Positions 44,686 through 55,853 of a stretch of DNA of 64,000 bases are shown in pieces. Position numbers and translations under genes: made by a program. Below the pieces are notes generated by a model. That model had not been told where the DNA came from, did no database searches, and saw nothing but the letters and a program-made list of their open reading frames with translations. This stretch comes from Macrotis lagotis (taxonomy: Eukaryota; Chordata; Mammalia; Peramelemorphia; Peramelidae), in NCBI RefSeq assembly GCF_037893015.1, contig NC_133665.1, forward strand, positions 19,567,207 through 19,631,206, written 5' to 3'. The first letter of the stretch is position 1; the number at the start of each line of letters is the position of its first letter.

Positions 44686-44834
44686 TTGTTTTTTTTTTAC
44701 AAGGCAGTAGGGTTAAGTGGCTTGTCCAAGGCCACGCAGCTAGGTAATTATGAAGTGTCTGAAGCTGCATTTGAACTCAGGTCCTCCTGCCTCCAGGGCG
44801 GGTGCTCTACCCACTGCCCCACCCAGCCGCCCCT
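44686..44834 (-). repeat. Marsupial SINE abutting the NDE1 CpG island
   Basis: ACAAGGCAGTAGGGTTAAGTGG to GCCCCACCCAGCCGCCCC. It retains more CpGs than other copies and directly borders the island, about 400 bp upstream of the inferred NDE1 start. Confidence 0.88.
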
Positions 44835-45013
44835 GCCTTTCATGGTTCTTGCAGCAGAGCCCGGGACAACGCGGGGACGGGGCATGCCCCGGACCTAGGC
44901 CATCCTGGTCACGAGGGGAGGAAGCCATGCCGTGGGGTCCTGCCCAGGAGCACCGGGGAGCAGAGTCCGCTCCACCTGTAGGGGAGGCTCAGCGAACCCC
45001 GCGATCCGGATCC

Positions 45014-45072
45014 GGGCCCGGGCCCGGGCCCGGCCCCGGCCCCGGCCCCGGCCCCGGCCCCGGCCCCGCCCC
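45014..45072 (+). repeat. GGGCCC/GGCCCC hexanucleotide tract
   Basis: Three GGGCCC units (45,014-45,031) pass into six perfect GGCCCC units (45,032-45,067) and a GCCCC remnant. The minus strand is (GGGGCC)6, the C9orf72-type quadruplex-forming repeat. It lies about 200 bp upstream of the inferred NDE1 start. Confidence 0.9.
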
Positions 45073-45244
45073 GAGTCTCCCGGGCCGCCGGGGAGGCCCG
45101 GGGAGGAGGGAGGAGGGAGGAGGGAGAGAAAAAGTTTCCAAATGGCGCTGAGCTGCGCTGATTGGTGGAGGAGGTCGCGATCCGGCGGCGAGGCCGCCAA
45201 TAAGAGGCGGCCGGGGGTGGCCGGGAGGCGGGGGCGGGGCCCGG

Positions 45245-45303
45245 AGGGCTGAGCGGCGCCGCTGCCGCCCCTCCCGCCTGCTTCTCCGCCGCCCGGAGCC
45301 CGG
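45245..45303 (+). other. NDE1: NDE1 exon 1, non-coding (5' limit approximate)
   Basis: GAGCCCGG|GTAAGTGCCG is a strong donor at 45,303/45,304 within the island. The start point is inferred from the CCAAT boxes about 50-90 bp upstream. It contains no ATG. Confidence 0.65.
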
Positions 45304-46060
45304 GTAAGTGCCGCGGTTGGCGCTGGGAATGCCGGGGACCCCGACTTCTGCCTCCGGGCGGGGCGCGGGTGCGGGGGGCCGGGGAGCGGTTGGGGCTCAG
45401 GAAGGCGCCGCGAGCGGCGGCTCAGACGGCCGCGGGCCCCCGGCCCCTCCGGCGGCCTTTGCTGGGTCCCGCCCGCCGGCCGAAGTTGGTGCCCCCCCCC
45501 CCCCCCCGTCCCGTCCCTTTCTCCCAGGTTTGGGGGCCCGGGCCTCGGACTCCTCGCTCCGCTGCACCTCGCATTCCAGACTCCTGGGCAGCCCCTTCCC
45601 ACGCCGCCTTCGTGCCCCTGGGCAGCGCGCCCTCCTGCCCCAAGCCCTTGCCGCCTCCAGATCCTCCTGCAGATCCTCCTCCAGATCCTCCTCCTCCCTT
45701 CTGGGACCTTTGGGGAAAAGATCCCTCCCATTATCCTTCCCTCACCCCAGAGCCCTTTTGGAACCCAGTCTCCTTTGGGGAATACAAGCCAGCCTGCTCC
45801 CCCCCCACACTCTTCCTCCCCTTCTCTCCTCCCCCTACCCCCCATCCCCTATTCCCTTTCCTCCCTGTGGTTTCTGCTGCAGGCAGTTTCAGATTTCCCC
45901 AGACAGCAGTTTTGGGTGCTGCTGGATAGTTGAAAAAAAAATTCTCATCTACAGCTTGAGTTTCAGGGACTTTGGGGGGGGAGGGTCATGGGGAAAACCC
46001 TCCAAAACCTTCACATCCTCCTTGTTAGGAAACTGATTAAGGGTCTGGGGTACAACCAGA
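45304..46060. other. NDE1 intron 1, GC-rich shoulder of the island
   Basis: Contains a C run at 45,492-45,507 and a short CCTCC(T/A)GATCC tandem near 45,655-45,697. No gene. Confidence 0.6.
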
Positions 46061-46064
46061 TCTC

Positions 46065-46200
46065 TTAACCTTTTTTTTTATTGTCTTGGGCCCCTTTGGC
46101 ATTCTCATGAGGACTGCGAATCTTTTCTTAGAATAATTTTTTAGACGTAAAATGAAGTGAGATGCCAAAAGAAAACGATTTTATTGAAATAAAGATATAG
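46065..46200 (+). repeat. Dispersed repeat 'X', copy 3
   Basis: GGGCCCCTTTGGCATTCTCAT, TTAGAATAATTTTTTAGACG, TTTTATTGAAATAAAGATAT: same order as copies 2 and 4. Confidence 0.5.
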
Positions 46201-47164
46201 GATTTCCTCCCCACCCTCATTCAAGTTATACATCCCCTGGATACCTTCGGAGGTTGAGTACTTGATCTTGAATGAGATGCCACCTGAAGATTTTGAGCTT
46301 CCTTGGTTCCTTTTAGCTTCTTAAAAAAAAATTCTTTTGTGAAGTATTGCTGGTTTGGAGCTTATATCACTATACTTGATATAGCTGATACTGCAAAATT
46401 TAATGGTCAGTGAGGATGTTTCCAAGGATTCCAGTCTGGCCCCTACATCACTTGTTTTTTTGGTTCATTGATGGGTGAGATTTCTTTAGTATAGGTCCTT
46501 TCTCCATCTATCCATGTATGTGCAGATGAAAGCACCCTTTATTCTTTTTCATTTTTTTGCCCAGGGCTTTTCATAAATCTTTTATAGAGCATCCAGTCAA
46601 TGTGCTAGATTTCTTTCTCTGCTTCTTTTACTATCCAGAATTATTATTCTGTCACTCAGACTGTTTCTTATTCTTAATGCATGACTAACCCACTTCTTTT
46701 CTGGTTATCTATATTTTCCCTTCTTGAGATCATGTCTTCATAGGTAACATGTTGACAGCCTACTTATGCCTACCATGAGCTTTATTTCTAAGTTCATTAA
46801 TTGCATTTAGACCCAGAATACTGTAAGTTGCTATGAACTTCATATCTACACAAACAACTACATTGATAAAACAAAGCAGATGAAATTTATCAGTGATGTG
46901 TAGACAATGATATGCAATTGGGTGGATAATCTTGTTGAAACTTAATGTTCTTTCTGACTCAAATATATAATGAGCATATATGCTTATGTATCTTGGACAT
47001 CGGAACTGCCTTCTCCCAGAAGCCCATTCCTTTAATGTGGATATTCTCTGATATATGTCTTGAGTCATATAGAGCAACACCATATTCACTGAAGAATCAA
47101 AATTACATTTAACCAAAAGACTATTTAGAAGGGAACAAGCAATGATTGTATGCCTATTGTCATG

Positions 47165-47555
47165 TCTGACTTAATGAACTTATGGATCATATATGTATGC
47201 TGTTTTGGCAAAGATACTGGAATGATTTGCTATTTCCTTCTACAGTGAATTAAGGCAAATAGAGGTTGAGTGATTTGCCCATGGATCACACAGTTAATAA
47301 GTGTAGGAATTTGTCTTTGAACTCAGGTCTCCCTGACTTCAGGCTCAGCACTCTATCCATTGAGCTGTCAAGCACTTTCTACAAAGTGCTGTTATAATCT
47401 CTGTTTTGCAGGTTGAGAAAACCGAGGCAAACAGGTTAAGTGACACACCCAGGATCATCCAATTTAAAAGTTTCTGTGGTCCTATTTTATCAACAGGTTT
47501 TCTTGACTCAAGGCCCAGTGCTGTATCCACTGCTCCATCTAGCTGCCTCTAATGG
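47165..47555 (-). repeat. Two adjacent MAR1/MIR-type SINEs
   Basis: 47,165-47,388 (TTTTGGCAAAGATACTGGAA, GACTTCAGGCTCAGCACTC) and 47,390-47,555 (GTTGAGAAAACCGAGGCAAAC, AGGCCCAGTGCTGTATCCAC) are two antisense copies head to tail. Confidence 0.75.
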
Positions 47556-47559
47556 AAAG

Positions 47560-48685
47560 ACTTATTTGAAGGTTGATTCCTAAGTACATTCGTATCCAAC
47601 CAGTTTCCTTATCCGGTTTTACATTTAACATTAGGTAAAAATAAATTGTGCTTAGGAAATTTTGAAGCCCCTAACTTGGAAGAAAGCCATTCTTCTTTTA
47701 AAGAAAATTTCCTTTTAACCCAGTTCATTTTCCTAAGTGACTATTTTAATGAGTTTTTTCCTTTTGTTTCATTGAATCTAGCCCTATATTACAGTCTTAT
47801 TCCTTGGAAGACGATTGATAGTTTATGATAAAGACAACCTAGTCTAGTAGGTAGAGTGCCGGCCTACTTCTGACAGATGTATCACCTGGGCTAAGTCATT
47901 TAACCTTGGTGTATTTGAGCTTACTCCCTAGAACTTAGTTAACCTAAGTCATGGGAGGGAATTCCCACATAGGAGTTCCCCATGTTTGGAAATGTATCTA
48001 TCCTTTTTTTTTTTTTGTATATAAGCATATGATACATTTTGTGTGCAACTTTAAAGAACATAGAGGTTAAATCAAAACTGAAGGGAGGCCAGCTTGCTCC
48101 GACCCCAGGCACAACACTTCTGCAAATTATGGAGCTTACATCATACATTCAAAGCTAATGGACCATGATGACACTTAGTAACATCTTTACCATTCCTTTC
48201 TTCTCTTCTCCCTACTTCATTCGTTTTAATCAGAAACTGTTCATGAGGGGTCAGGGAGTGAGAATATGGAAGAAAGGGTAGGTGACAACAATTTTTGGGG
48301 CTTTACATGGTTTTGTATTGTCAGAGACCAGCTGTGCTGACTTTCTGTACTGACAGGAAATTTGAAAATATGTTTAAAATTTGTTCTGCTTTTAACAGTG
48401 TTTTGAAATCAGAGGTGACTGACTTTGTTTTTAAGGTTTTTTTTTTTCCTGGGAGGTTTAATTAACACTTGGTCATAAGAAGCAAAAAAATTTCTGTTTG
48501 CAAATGCATATTTTTTAATGAAGGATACCTGACTGCTTTTTTTGGCAGAAAATACTTTGGTGTAGTTAGTCCCAATTTTATTCCTCCTTGTATTTTGTGA
48601 CAGATACATAATGAATTTTGTATGCAGATACTTTTTGTCACTGTAACTACCTAGAACTGTTCAGGCATGTGTTCTGAGAAATGAT
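47560..48685. other. NDE1 intron 1, nothing firm
   Basis: A short SINE fragment may lie near 47,835-47,920 (GTAGGTAGAGTGCCGGCCTAC). The rest is unassigned. Confidence 0.4.
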
Positions 48686-48689
48686 ATAA

Positions 48690-48880
48690 TAGTATAATTT
48701 ATTGGGAAAGAAGACTGTCCTGGAAGTCTGAAGACTTGGGCTCTGGTTTCTGCTTTGCCACACTCAATATAACCTTATACAAAACACTTAACTTTTCTGG
48801 GCCTAAGTTTGGAGTGAGTGGATTCAACTGCATGGTCTTCCATGTCAAGTCCCTTCTAGCCTTAATTGGTTCTGAAACCT
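48690..48880 (+). repeat. MIR-like SINE remnant
   Basis: TGTCCTGGAAGTCTGAAGAC, TTCTGGGCCTAAGTTTGGAG, AAGTCCCTTCTAGCCTTAAT. Confidence 0.5.
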
Positions 48881-49221
48881 AAGTAAAAATGATGTGAAAA
48901 ATGGAAGTTTTGATTCAGACAAGGTAATATTTGGAACAGTTGGAGGAAAGTCTTGCCTCAGTCAGAATATCTGCTTTTTCCATGGTTCAGAAATCAAAAG
49001 TACAACCTGTTTGCTCTTAAGGCTTGGTTTTATGGCAGGTTAATTTTTATATGTTAAAAAAAACATTTATCTCTATGTCAAAGCAGAGGTGTGTGAGGTA
49101 TGTACATATCTACCTTCTGGAATTAGTAATTTATTCGCATTTAAAATAGAACTAAAAAATCCTATAGTATGCCATAGTTTTCAACAACAACTGAAAGATA
49201 TATGGGCAAGTCCTTTTCAGT

Positions 49222-49275
49222 TCTCTGATCCTATGATCCAAGGAAAAGTCTCTGATCCTATGATCCAAGGAACAT
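49222..49275 (+). repeat. 27 bp tandem duplication
   Basis: Two copies of a 27 bp unit containing TCTCTGATCCTATGATCCAA, at 49,222-49,248 and 49,249-49,275, nearly identical. Confidence 0.9.
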
Positions 49276-50069
49276 AACTCAAGATAATAAGATTGGATTA
49301 AGTATATTTCAGGCTGCTTGAGACAGAGGAGATGGTTTTAGTCAGTCTAGTACTGGGATATACAAAGGAATTGAGCTTAAGAGTCCTCTTGGAATCTGAG
49401 GCAATTTTGACTTTTTTTTTATTTTTATTTGTGGAAAAGAACTCTAAAGACTAGCCTCACTCTTATTTGTGTGAGTATAAAAAATTTTTGCTTTATGTCC
49501 CTCAGATAATATTATATAAGAGATAAATCAGAAATGTTAGAGGAACAAGTCTTTGAACTTTATTGAGCTTATTTGCTTTAGGAAACAAAAAATATAAGAT
49601 GTCACTATATTCTGTGCTTTTTTCAGATAATAAAATCTTATATTATTAAGATAGTTATTTATTAAGAAAGTTGAATTGTTGTTGACTTCTTGCCATTTTT
49701 CAGTAGCAGTGTATGATTTTCTCAGAGTTTTGTTTTTAAAATAAAAATAGTTGATTTGTATTTCACTCTTTTCATTTTCAACTTCAGGCTTAAATAATTG
49801 TGCTGACTGATGGTAACTCAGTTAATATATTTAAGTGTACCACATGCAAAGCACTATGTTTGTAACGAAGGCCCATAATTCTGCTTATCAAGTCCCTGAG
49901 TCTGTGACTTTACTTTATGTACATAAGTCTATGATTAGGATCTTGCCTAAATAGTAGAATTTTTTGCCCCAGAAATATGCCTTGATTTCATCTTTTCTTC
50001 TAATCCATAAGATTATGAAGCACTAGAAAGAAGGGGGTTTCTTTTAACATTATAATCTACTTTTCGGGA

Positions 50070-50229
50070 GTGGCTAGGTGGCACAGTGGATAGAGCACTG
50101 GCCCTGGAATCAGGTGTACCTGAGTTCAAATCCAGCCTCAGACACTTAATAATTACCTAGCTGTGTGACCCTTAGGCAAGCCACTTAACCCTATTGCTTT
50201 GCAAAAAAAAAAAAAAAAAAAAAAAAAAA
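50070..50229 (+). repeat. Marsupial SINE with long A tail
   Basis: GGGAGTGGCTAGGTGGCACAG to CCCTATTGCTTTGC, then 29 A. The long pure tail suggests a recent insertion or an assembly homopolymer. Confidence 0.92.
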
Positions 50230-50479
50230 CCCTTAAAAATATAGAATCTGCTTTCCATTGGTTGGAGGTGGGGGGGAATATCCCGGAAAAGGAAACCCTT
50301 CTCTGAAATTTACATTGTCATAATAATATCCTTTCAGGTATACCACTTTTATGCGCCTCATGTCTCCTAGGCTTTTCTTATCACCTCTACTAAAGTTCAT
50401 GTTTATTTACAGATGTAAATTAGGCCTAGACTGGGGATTTTTTGTTTATCCTTAGCCAATAATTTTACTATATTTAGTT

Positions 50480-51240
50480 TTCTCACATGTTCATTTTATT
50501 GTTAAAATTTTTTTATTCTGAATTTTAAAAAGTTGATCTTATCTTGATGATTCAGGAAAATAATATATACTTTATCACAAATAACCACTTGTCTAGTCAC
50601 ACATATATACATATACATGTTAGTAATATGCTCTTTGATTTTTAATATGGCTTATTTCTTTTTCATATTTCTTTGCATAATTGTAATTTTTAATGGATGT
50701 GTAATGTAGTAGTTTATCAGATGTTTCTAAGTTTATTTCAGTCAGCTTTGTTACAAATAACTTTTTCCTAGGTAGTTTGCACTTTCTTCTTTTAAAAATG
50801 AAATTCTTGGAGTATCCCTAATAGCAGGATTATTTGATCAGAGGTTTGTAATTTTTATTATGTGTTTCTTGGTTGCTCCTTAAAAAGATTGTATCAGTTT
50901 ACTATACCATCAGGAGTTTTAAAGCTAACTATTTCCTTATAACCTGTAAACATTGTTTTTTTCCTCCTGTGGCATTTTGATGAATGTGAGATATTAACCC
51001 CAGAGTAGATTTGCTTTGCATTTTTGGGTTATTTTTGAAGATGATGATGATTATTATTATTACTGAGTTTTAGTATTTTTTTCTGGTGTTTCATTATGAT
51101 TTGTGTTTCTTTTTATTATTTTTTCATAAACTTTGACCTTGTGATTCATTGAAGATAAGGTATTCTATCAGTTTATAATAAATATTCATGTGTATAAACA
51201 TACATTGTCTTTGCTAAGATTTTATCCAATATATTTGCTG
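50480..51240 (-). repeat. Degenerate LINE (L1-type), antisense
   Basis: Wording such as GGAGTATCCCTAATAGCAGGA, TTTACTATACCATCAGGAGT and GTGGCATTTTGATGAATGTGAG resembles very old antisense L1 3' sequence. Weak support. Confidence 0.35.
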
Positions 51241-51244
51241 CAAA

Positions 51245-51895
51245 GATTGGGAAAAATTTGTATTATTTAACCTGTTCTTGTAAATAATTAAAATTTTTAA
51301 TAATCAAATTAATCCATCTCATCTCCACTAATTTATTTCATTTGATCAAGAGATAAGCTATCCCTCTTCCAAATCAAAAAAGTTTTTGGTGCAATCTAAT
51401 GTGTTTTTAACTCATTACTGGGTTACATAGTATAAGAATTAAGTTTTATTTTTCACCATATTTGTATTCAGTTTTCTCAGTATTTTGAACAATGATTTCT
51501 TTTGCCAATGTTTAATAACTTTACATATGTTAAACATCAAATACTTTATATAATGCTATTTCTGGAACCTGTATTATGATCTATTCTAATTTTTTTGTCC
51601 TCTTAGATGATATTGATAATTATTATTTTGTATGTTTACAGCCTGTCCTTTTATACAAATGAGAAAAAGCAGAATTATTCAACTCTTATTTTACTTCTCT
51701 TTTTTCTGTTATAGAAACTGATCTTTGGACTGGAAAGGACAAAACAAATATAGCTAAAGGGGAGTTTAAAGTAAAGATAAGTAGGGTCGTAGTAAGAGTC
51801 CTTAGCTGTCCTGAATTACTTCAAGAGACTAGGGTCCACATGAACTATCGCCTAGGGTACTGGCAGATATGATTGTTAAGCCATCATCAGTGATA
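51245..51895. other. NDE1 intron 1, nothing recognised
   Basis: AT-rich and unassigned. Confidence 0.4.
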
Positions 51896-51899
51896 TTCA

Positions 51900-52350
51900 A
51901 TGCAGCATGGAGAATGGGAGAGATACTTCAGAATTGGAGAAACAGTACCCCAATTTTTTAAAAAAGAAAAAGAATAGTCTTCAAACTGTAGGCTAATGAA
52001 ATTGTCTTTGATTCCTGGAATGTATTCAAAGTATGGTGCTAGAACATGCAGAAGAGGAAGCTAGGATCACCGAAGAGATTGCATAGTTTCATCAGGAACA
52101 TGTCATACCAGATGAGCTTCCATTTCCGTTTTTGGAGGGTTGAAATTAGTTGAAATGCTGAAGAAATGTCATTTAACAGTATTTTAGCAAAATACTTGAT
52201 AAAGTATCTCTTGTGGAAAAGAGAGGTGTAGGCTAGATGACAGTACAGTACAGTTTAGATGGATTTAAAATTGGTTCAACAACTGGACCCTAAGTACATT
52301 CAATAAGGATTCATTTTTAAAGCAATGACTGATAAGCACATTTGAGGGCA
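51900..52350 (+). repeat. CR1/L3-type LINE, RT region
   Basis: GGAACATGTCATACCAGATG, GTATTTTAGCAAAATACTTGA, AAAGTATCTCTTGTGGAAAAG, TAGGCTAGATGACAGTACAG, ATTGGTTCAACAACTGGACC correspond to the reverse-transcriptase stretch of the marsupial CR1/L3 LINE. Confidence 0.6.
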
Positions 52351-53004
52351 TATTCCTATAGTTCATATAATACCCATCCTTCCAAAAAAAACCCTAGTTT
52401 TTAAAGCACTGAGAATATTTTATTCATTAAAAAGAATATTTTCATTCAACTGGAACATCTCGTTTCAGAATTATCATTGGTTTCTTAGTCAATTCTTTTC
52501 TTTTTAGTCCATGTTCTTTTCTTTTTTTCCCCCACTCAATAGTATTTTTTCCAATTACATGTAAAGATAGTTTTCGACATTCATTTTTATAAGATTTTAA
52601 GTTCCAAATTTTTCTCCCTCCCCAAGACAGCAAGCAAAGTCCTTATCCCTTTTGCTCTCTTTTTGCTGTTTGATACAGATAACCATATTCTCTTATTCTG
52701 TGACTTCATGACACCTTTCTCCTCTGCTTCTTCACTACTTCTATGGCCACTACTTTTCTGTCTCCTTTGCTGACTCATTTTCAGTATTATAATTCTGGGT
52801 ATCTGGGCCTTCTTAGAGAGCTTGTCTATGAGAATGAGTTGTAGCTCTCTACATATCCAGCCCCAGTCTTTCCACTGAGCTTCAGCCTTACCATCACCTA
52901 TTTTCAAATTAAATGCCCTGGAAACATTTTAAACTCCACATGTTCAAAATTGAATATTATCTTTCTACTTAAACCCTCCCTTTCTTTAAATCTCACTGTC
53001 TCTC

Positions 53005-53051
<47 letters not shown>

Positions 53052-53194
53052 AAAACCTCATTTATTCTAATAGCCTAAGTATTGGTTTGTCTACATTGTC
53101 TCTTACCACTTTGGTTTATTTTGTACCCTCCTGCAAAATTAATTTTCCATAAGCACAGATATGACTGTCTCTCTTCTCAAATCTTTCTTGTTGT

Positions 53195-53500
53195 GAATCC
53201 CTTTGGTAGTCTGGTGAAGTTTGTGGAATGCTTGTCAGAATGATGTTTGTTTTTTTTGTTGTTTTTGGTTTGGTTTGGTTTGGTTTTTGCAAGGCCATGG
53301 ACTTAACTTAGTCAAGGTCAGTTTTATAACTAAGTAAACATTAAGTGTCTGAGGCTGGATTTGAAATCACAATCCTGACTCCAGGACTGGTGTTCTTTCC
53401 ACTTCAACACCCAGCTGCCCCCCTGAATGATATTTTTAAATGCATAAAATAAAATACATAAAATTACAAAGAAACCAATTAAGTTCATAGTCTAGTAATA
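53195..53500 (+). repeat. Dispersed repeat 'X', copy 4, split by a SINE
   Basis: Left part TGTGAATCCCTTTGGTAGTC, TGGTGAAGTTTGTGGAATGC; right part GAATGATATTTTTAAATGC, ATAAAATAAAATACAT, AATTACAAAGAAACCAATTA. The antisense SINE at about 53,255-53,425 is inserted with GAATGAT.TT repeated on both sides. Confidence 0.65.
53255..53425 (-). repeat. Marsupial SINE, diverged
   Basis: GTTTGGTTTTTGCAAGGCCATG to CTTCAACACCCAGCTGCCCCC; the (GGTTT)n stretch is the decayed tail. Confidence 0.85.
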
Positions 53501-53990
53501 AGCTATCCTGACTCCAACCTATTTTCCCCTCCTAAATTCTGCAATTTAGCCAGTTTTCTTCTCTCTGTTCCTCACAAACCTTCAAACTCTTATCTCAGTG
53601 ACTTTGCATTAACTATCCCAAATGCCTGAAATATATTCCATCCTTACCTCTACCTCAGAGACACCTTGTTTTCCTTCAGGAAGCTGCTCAAGCACATTAA
53701 ATCATGAAGCTTTTTCTAATTCCAATGACTAGTATCTTCTCAAAATAACTTGTTTATAACTCCTTTGTATTGATTTACCTTATGTTTTTGCTTGTGTATG
53801 TGTGTGTTTGTGTGTGTGTACGTGTGTGTGCACGTGTGTGTGTGTGTGTGTGTGTGTGTATGTACTTGTTGTCTTCTCCCTTCAGAGAAGCTCTGGACAG
53901 TAAGGGATTGTTTCATTCTTTGTCCCTGTTTACCCAGCTCTTAACACAGGTCTTACAAAGTATGGGCTAAAGAAATGTTTGTCCATTGAT

Positions 53991-54538
53991 TAATTACCTT
54001 ATTATTTACTTTTTGCCACCCTAAGGGTAAATCAGGGACAATTAATAGCTGATACAAATAATCTAATCTGCCACCTTCCACCACTCTCTTTTGATATAAA
54101 CCACTATTTATATTTAAAAAAACCCTCTTAATTTTCAACAAAGAGGGTCAGTCACTTTTTTAAGTGACACTGAGATTTTAGAGAAGCTGCTAGTAAGAGT
54201 AGGGAATTCCCTTCTCGGAATTTGGGGAGGAGAAGAAAATAAGTAAAAAAATGTGAATGGATAAAGCCCCAAATGAAGATGAGAAACATGATTTCATTGA
54301 GAAGAGGAATGCTAACAGAAAGTATTACCCTTAGCAAAATTTAATTTGCTGATCATTAATAAAAGTTAGTACCATTAGCCTCTATATTGACTATATTAGT
54401 ATTTTGTGTACCCTGAATATCTTGTTGATTGTTGGATTTTATTTTGTCTTTATTATTTTCCTGGAAATATTTTGTTAGGATTTATGGACTACAAATTGAG
54501 TGTCAAGTGTATAATGTTATTTAAATCTTTCTTTATAG
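53991..54538. other. NDE1 intron 1 end, nothing recognised
   Basis: Unassigned; ends in the polypyrimidine tract and acceptor TCTTTCTTTATAG. Confidence 0.5.
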
Positions 54539-54669
54539 GTAGCATGCCTCAAAAGTAATATATCTGTCCTCATATATCTTACCATGGAGGACTTAGGTAG
54601 GAAGACTTTCAGCTCTGAGGAGGAAGAAATTACCTACTGGAAAGAATTAGCTATACAGTATAAAGAGCG
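54539..54669 (+). CDS. NDE1: NDE1 exon 2 (start codon)
   Basis: 45 nt of 5' UTR, then ATG at 54,584 in the good context TTACCATGG. Codes [29 protein letters not shown] (human [28 protein letters not shown]). Donor GTAAGTTA. Two residues differ in the first six from human, including one extra. Confidence 0.95.
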
Positions 54670-54734
54670 GTAAGTTATTAAACTTCCCCATTGATCCTAT
54701 CTCATTATCCACCATCTTAGCTCCTCTTAGTGGT

Positions 54735-54905
54735 TAGAGTCCAGGATTAGGAGTCAGGAGTTCTGTGTCAGAGAAATACTGTCTGACTTCAGGCAAATCA
54801 TGTATCTTCTCTAGACCTCAGTTTCCTCATCTGTAAAATGAATGAAATTGGACTTAGATCTCCAATGTACCTTCCATCTCTAAGTCTGTCATCCTATGAT
54901 TCTTT
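54735..54905 (+). repeat. MIR-like SINE
   Basis: GATTAGGAGTCAGGAGTTCTG, GACCTCAGTTTCCTCATCTG, CCATCTCTAAGTCTGTCATCC. Confidence 0.7.
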
Positions 54906-55219
54906 GATTATATCCATCAATTCTGAAAATAGAGAAAATAAACTCTCTTCTGAATCATGTTCTAAGCATTTGTGGTGTAGTGAAAAGAGCCCTATAAACT
55001 TGCTATAACCAAGTTTCTCAGTTTCCAGATAACAGAAAAGGGGATAGTAGTGCTCTCAATCTCATATGACTGCTCTGATGATCAAATAATGCAAAGTATA
55101 TAATAAAACATGAAAGGCTGTATACAAATATCAGCTGTTCTATCTAATGAGAAATCAAATCTTTATAAAAAAAATATTTTGGACTCTGCACTGTGATGTT
55201 CTTGACCTCTGGTAGATTG

Positions 55220-55371
55220 GGGGGGGGGGTGTTGCAAGGCAAATAGGGTTAAGTGACTTGCCCAAGGCTACATAGCTAGGTAATTATTAAGTGTCTGAGG
55301 CCGGATTTGAATTCAGGTACTCCTGAATCCAGGGCCGGTGCTCTATCCACTGTGCCATCTAACTGTCCCAG
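55220..55371 (-). repeat. Marsupial SINE
   Basis: GTTGCAAGGCAAATAGGGTTA to ACTGTGCCATCTAACTGTCCC; short flanking AGATTG on both sides. It lies 330 bp upstream of NDE1 exon 3. Confidence 0.9.
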
Positions 55372-55699
55372 ATTGTTTTTTTTTTAAATGGGTTCTCATT
55401 ATTTCAAAGAACCCAAGGGAGCCTGATATAGGGAAAGACACTGGTTCTAAAGTCAAAGGACCTGAGTTCAGATTTTACCTCTGATGTCATTATAATCCTG
55501 GAAACCTCCTAGGAGAAGTTTTATTTCATGGATTATTACATCCTACAGTACATCTTATTACATCCTAAAGACCTTTTAGATTTCAAGTATTGAGGACAAG
55601 AAGTTAGAGAAAAGGAAAATTAAAAATTGAATGGTACTAAATTATTCCACAAAGTTCTGGATAATCTCATAAAATTGGTGGTTGGGAATTCTTTTATAG

Positions 55700-55853
55700 G
55701 GCAGACAATACACAAGAGGAACTGCGTGAATTCCAAGAGGGAAGCAGAGAATATGAAGCTGAGCTGGAGGCCCAGTTGCAACAAATTGAAACCAGGAATC
55801 GACATCTTTTGTCAGAAAATAATCGCCTCCACATAGAACTTGAATCAATTAAG
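55700..55853 (+). CDS. NDE1: NDE1 exon 3 (coiled coil)
   Basis: [51 protein letters not shown]: acidic heptad coiled coil, near-identical to human. Acceptor TTCTTTTATAG and donor GTAAGAAG. The first G completes Arg29. Confidence 0.96.

Larger units (their letters stand above)
44830..45700. promoter_or_regulatory. NDE1: CpG island with NDE1 promoter
   Basis: Dense CG dinucleotides and GC boxes. A TATA-less core lies at 45,120-45,260 with an inverted CCAAT box at 45,161-45,165 and a direct one at 45,197-45,201, and an AAATGGCGC (YY1-like) motif at 45,139. A plus-strand splice donor follows at 45,304. Large open frames on both strands are GC-driven. Confidence 0.85.
52540..53990 (-). repeat. 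L1 3' fragment followed by an L2 LINE, with nested repeats
   Basis: 52,540-52,640 is antisense L1 3' UTR wording (CCAATTACATGTAAAGATAG). From 52,900 antisense L2 runs to its tip at 53,990 (TTAACACAGGTCTTACAAAGT), interrupted by (TC)n at 53,006-53,046, repeat X copy 4, a SINE and imperfect (TG)n at 53,792-53,860. Confidence 0.6.

Noticed and set aside
44750-46036. Open frames of 133-316 codons around the NDE1 promoter, including poly-GP and poly-RP
   Set aside because: Same CpG-island effect; the dipeptide runs come from the GGCCCC tract. No start or conservation evidence for a protein.
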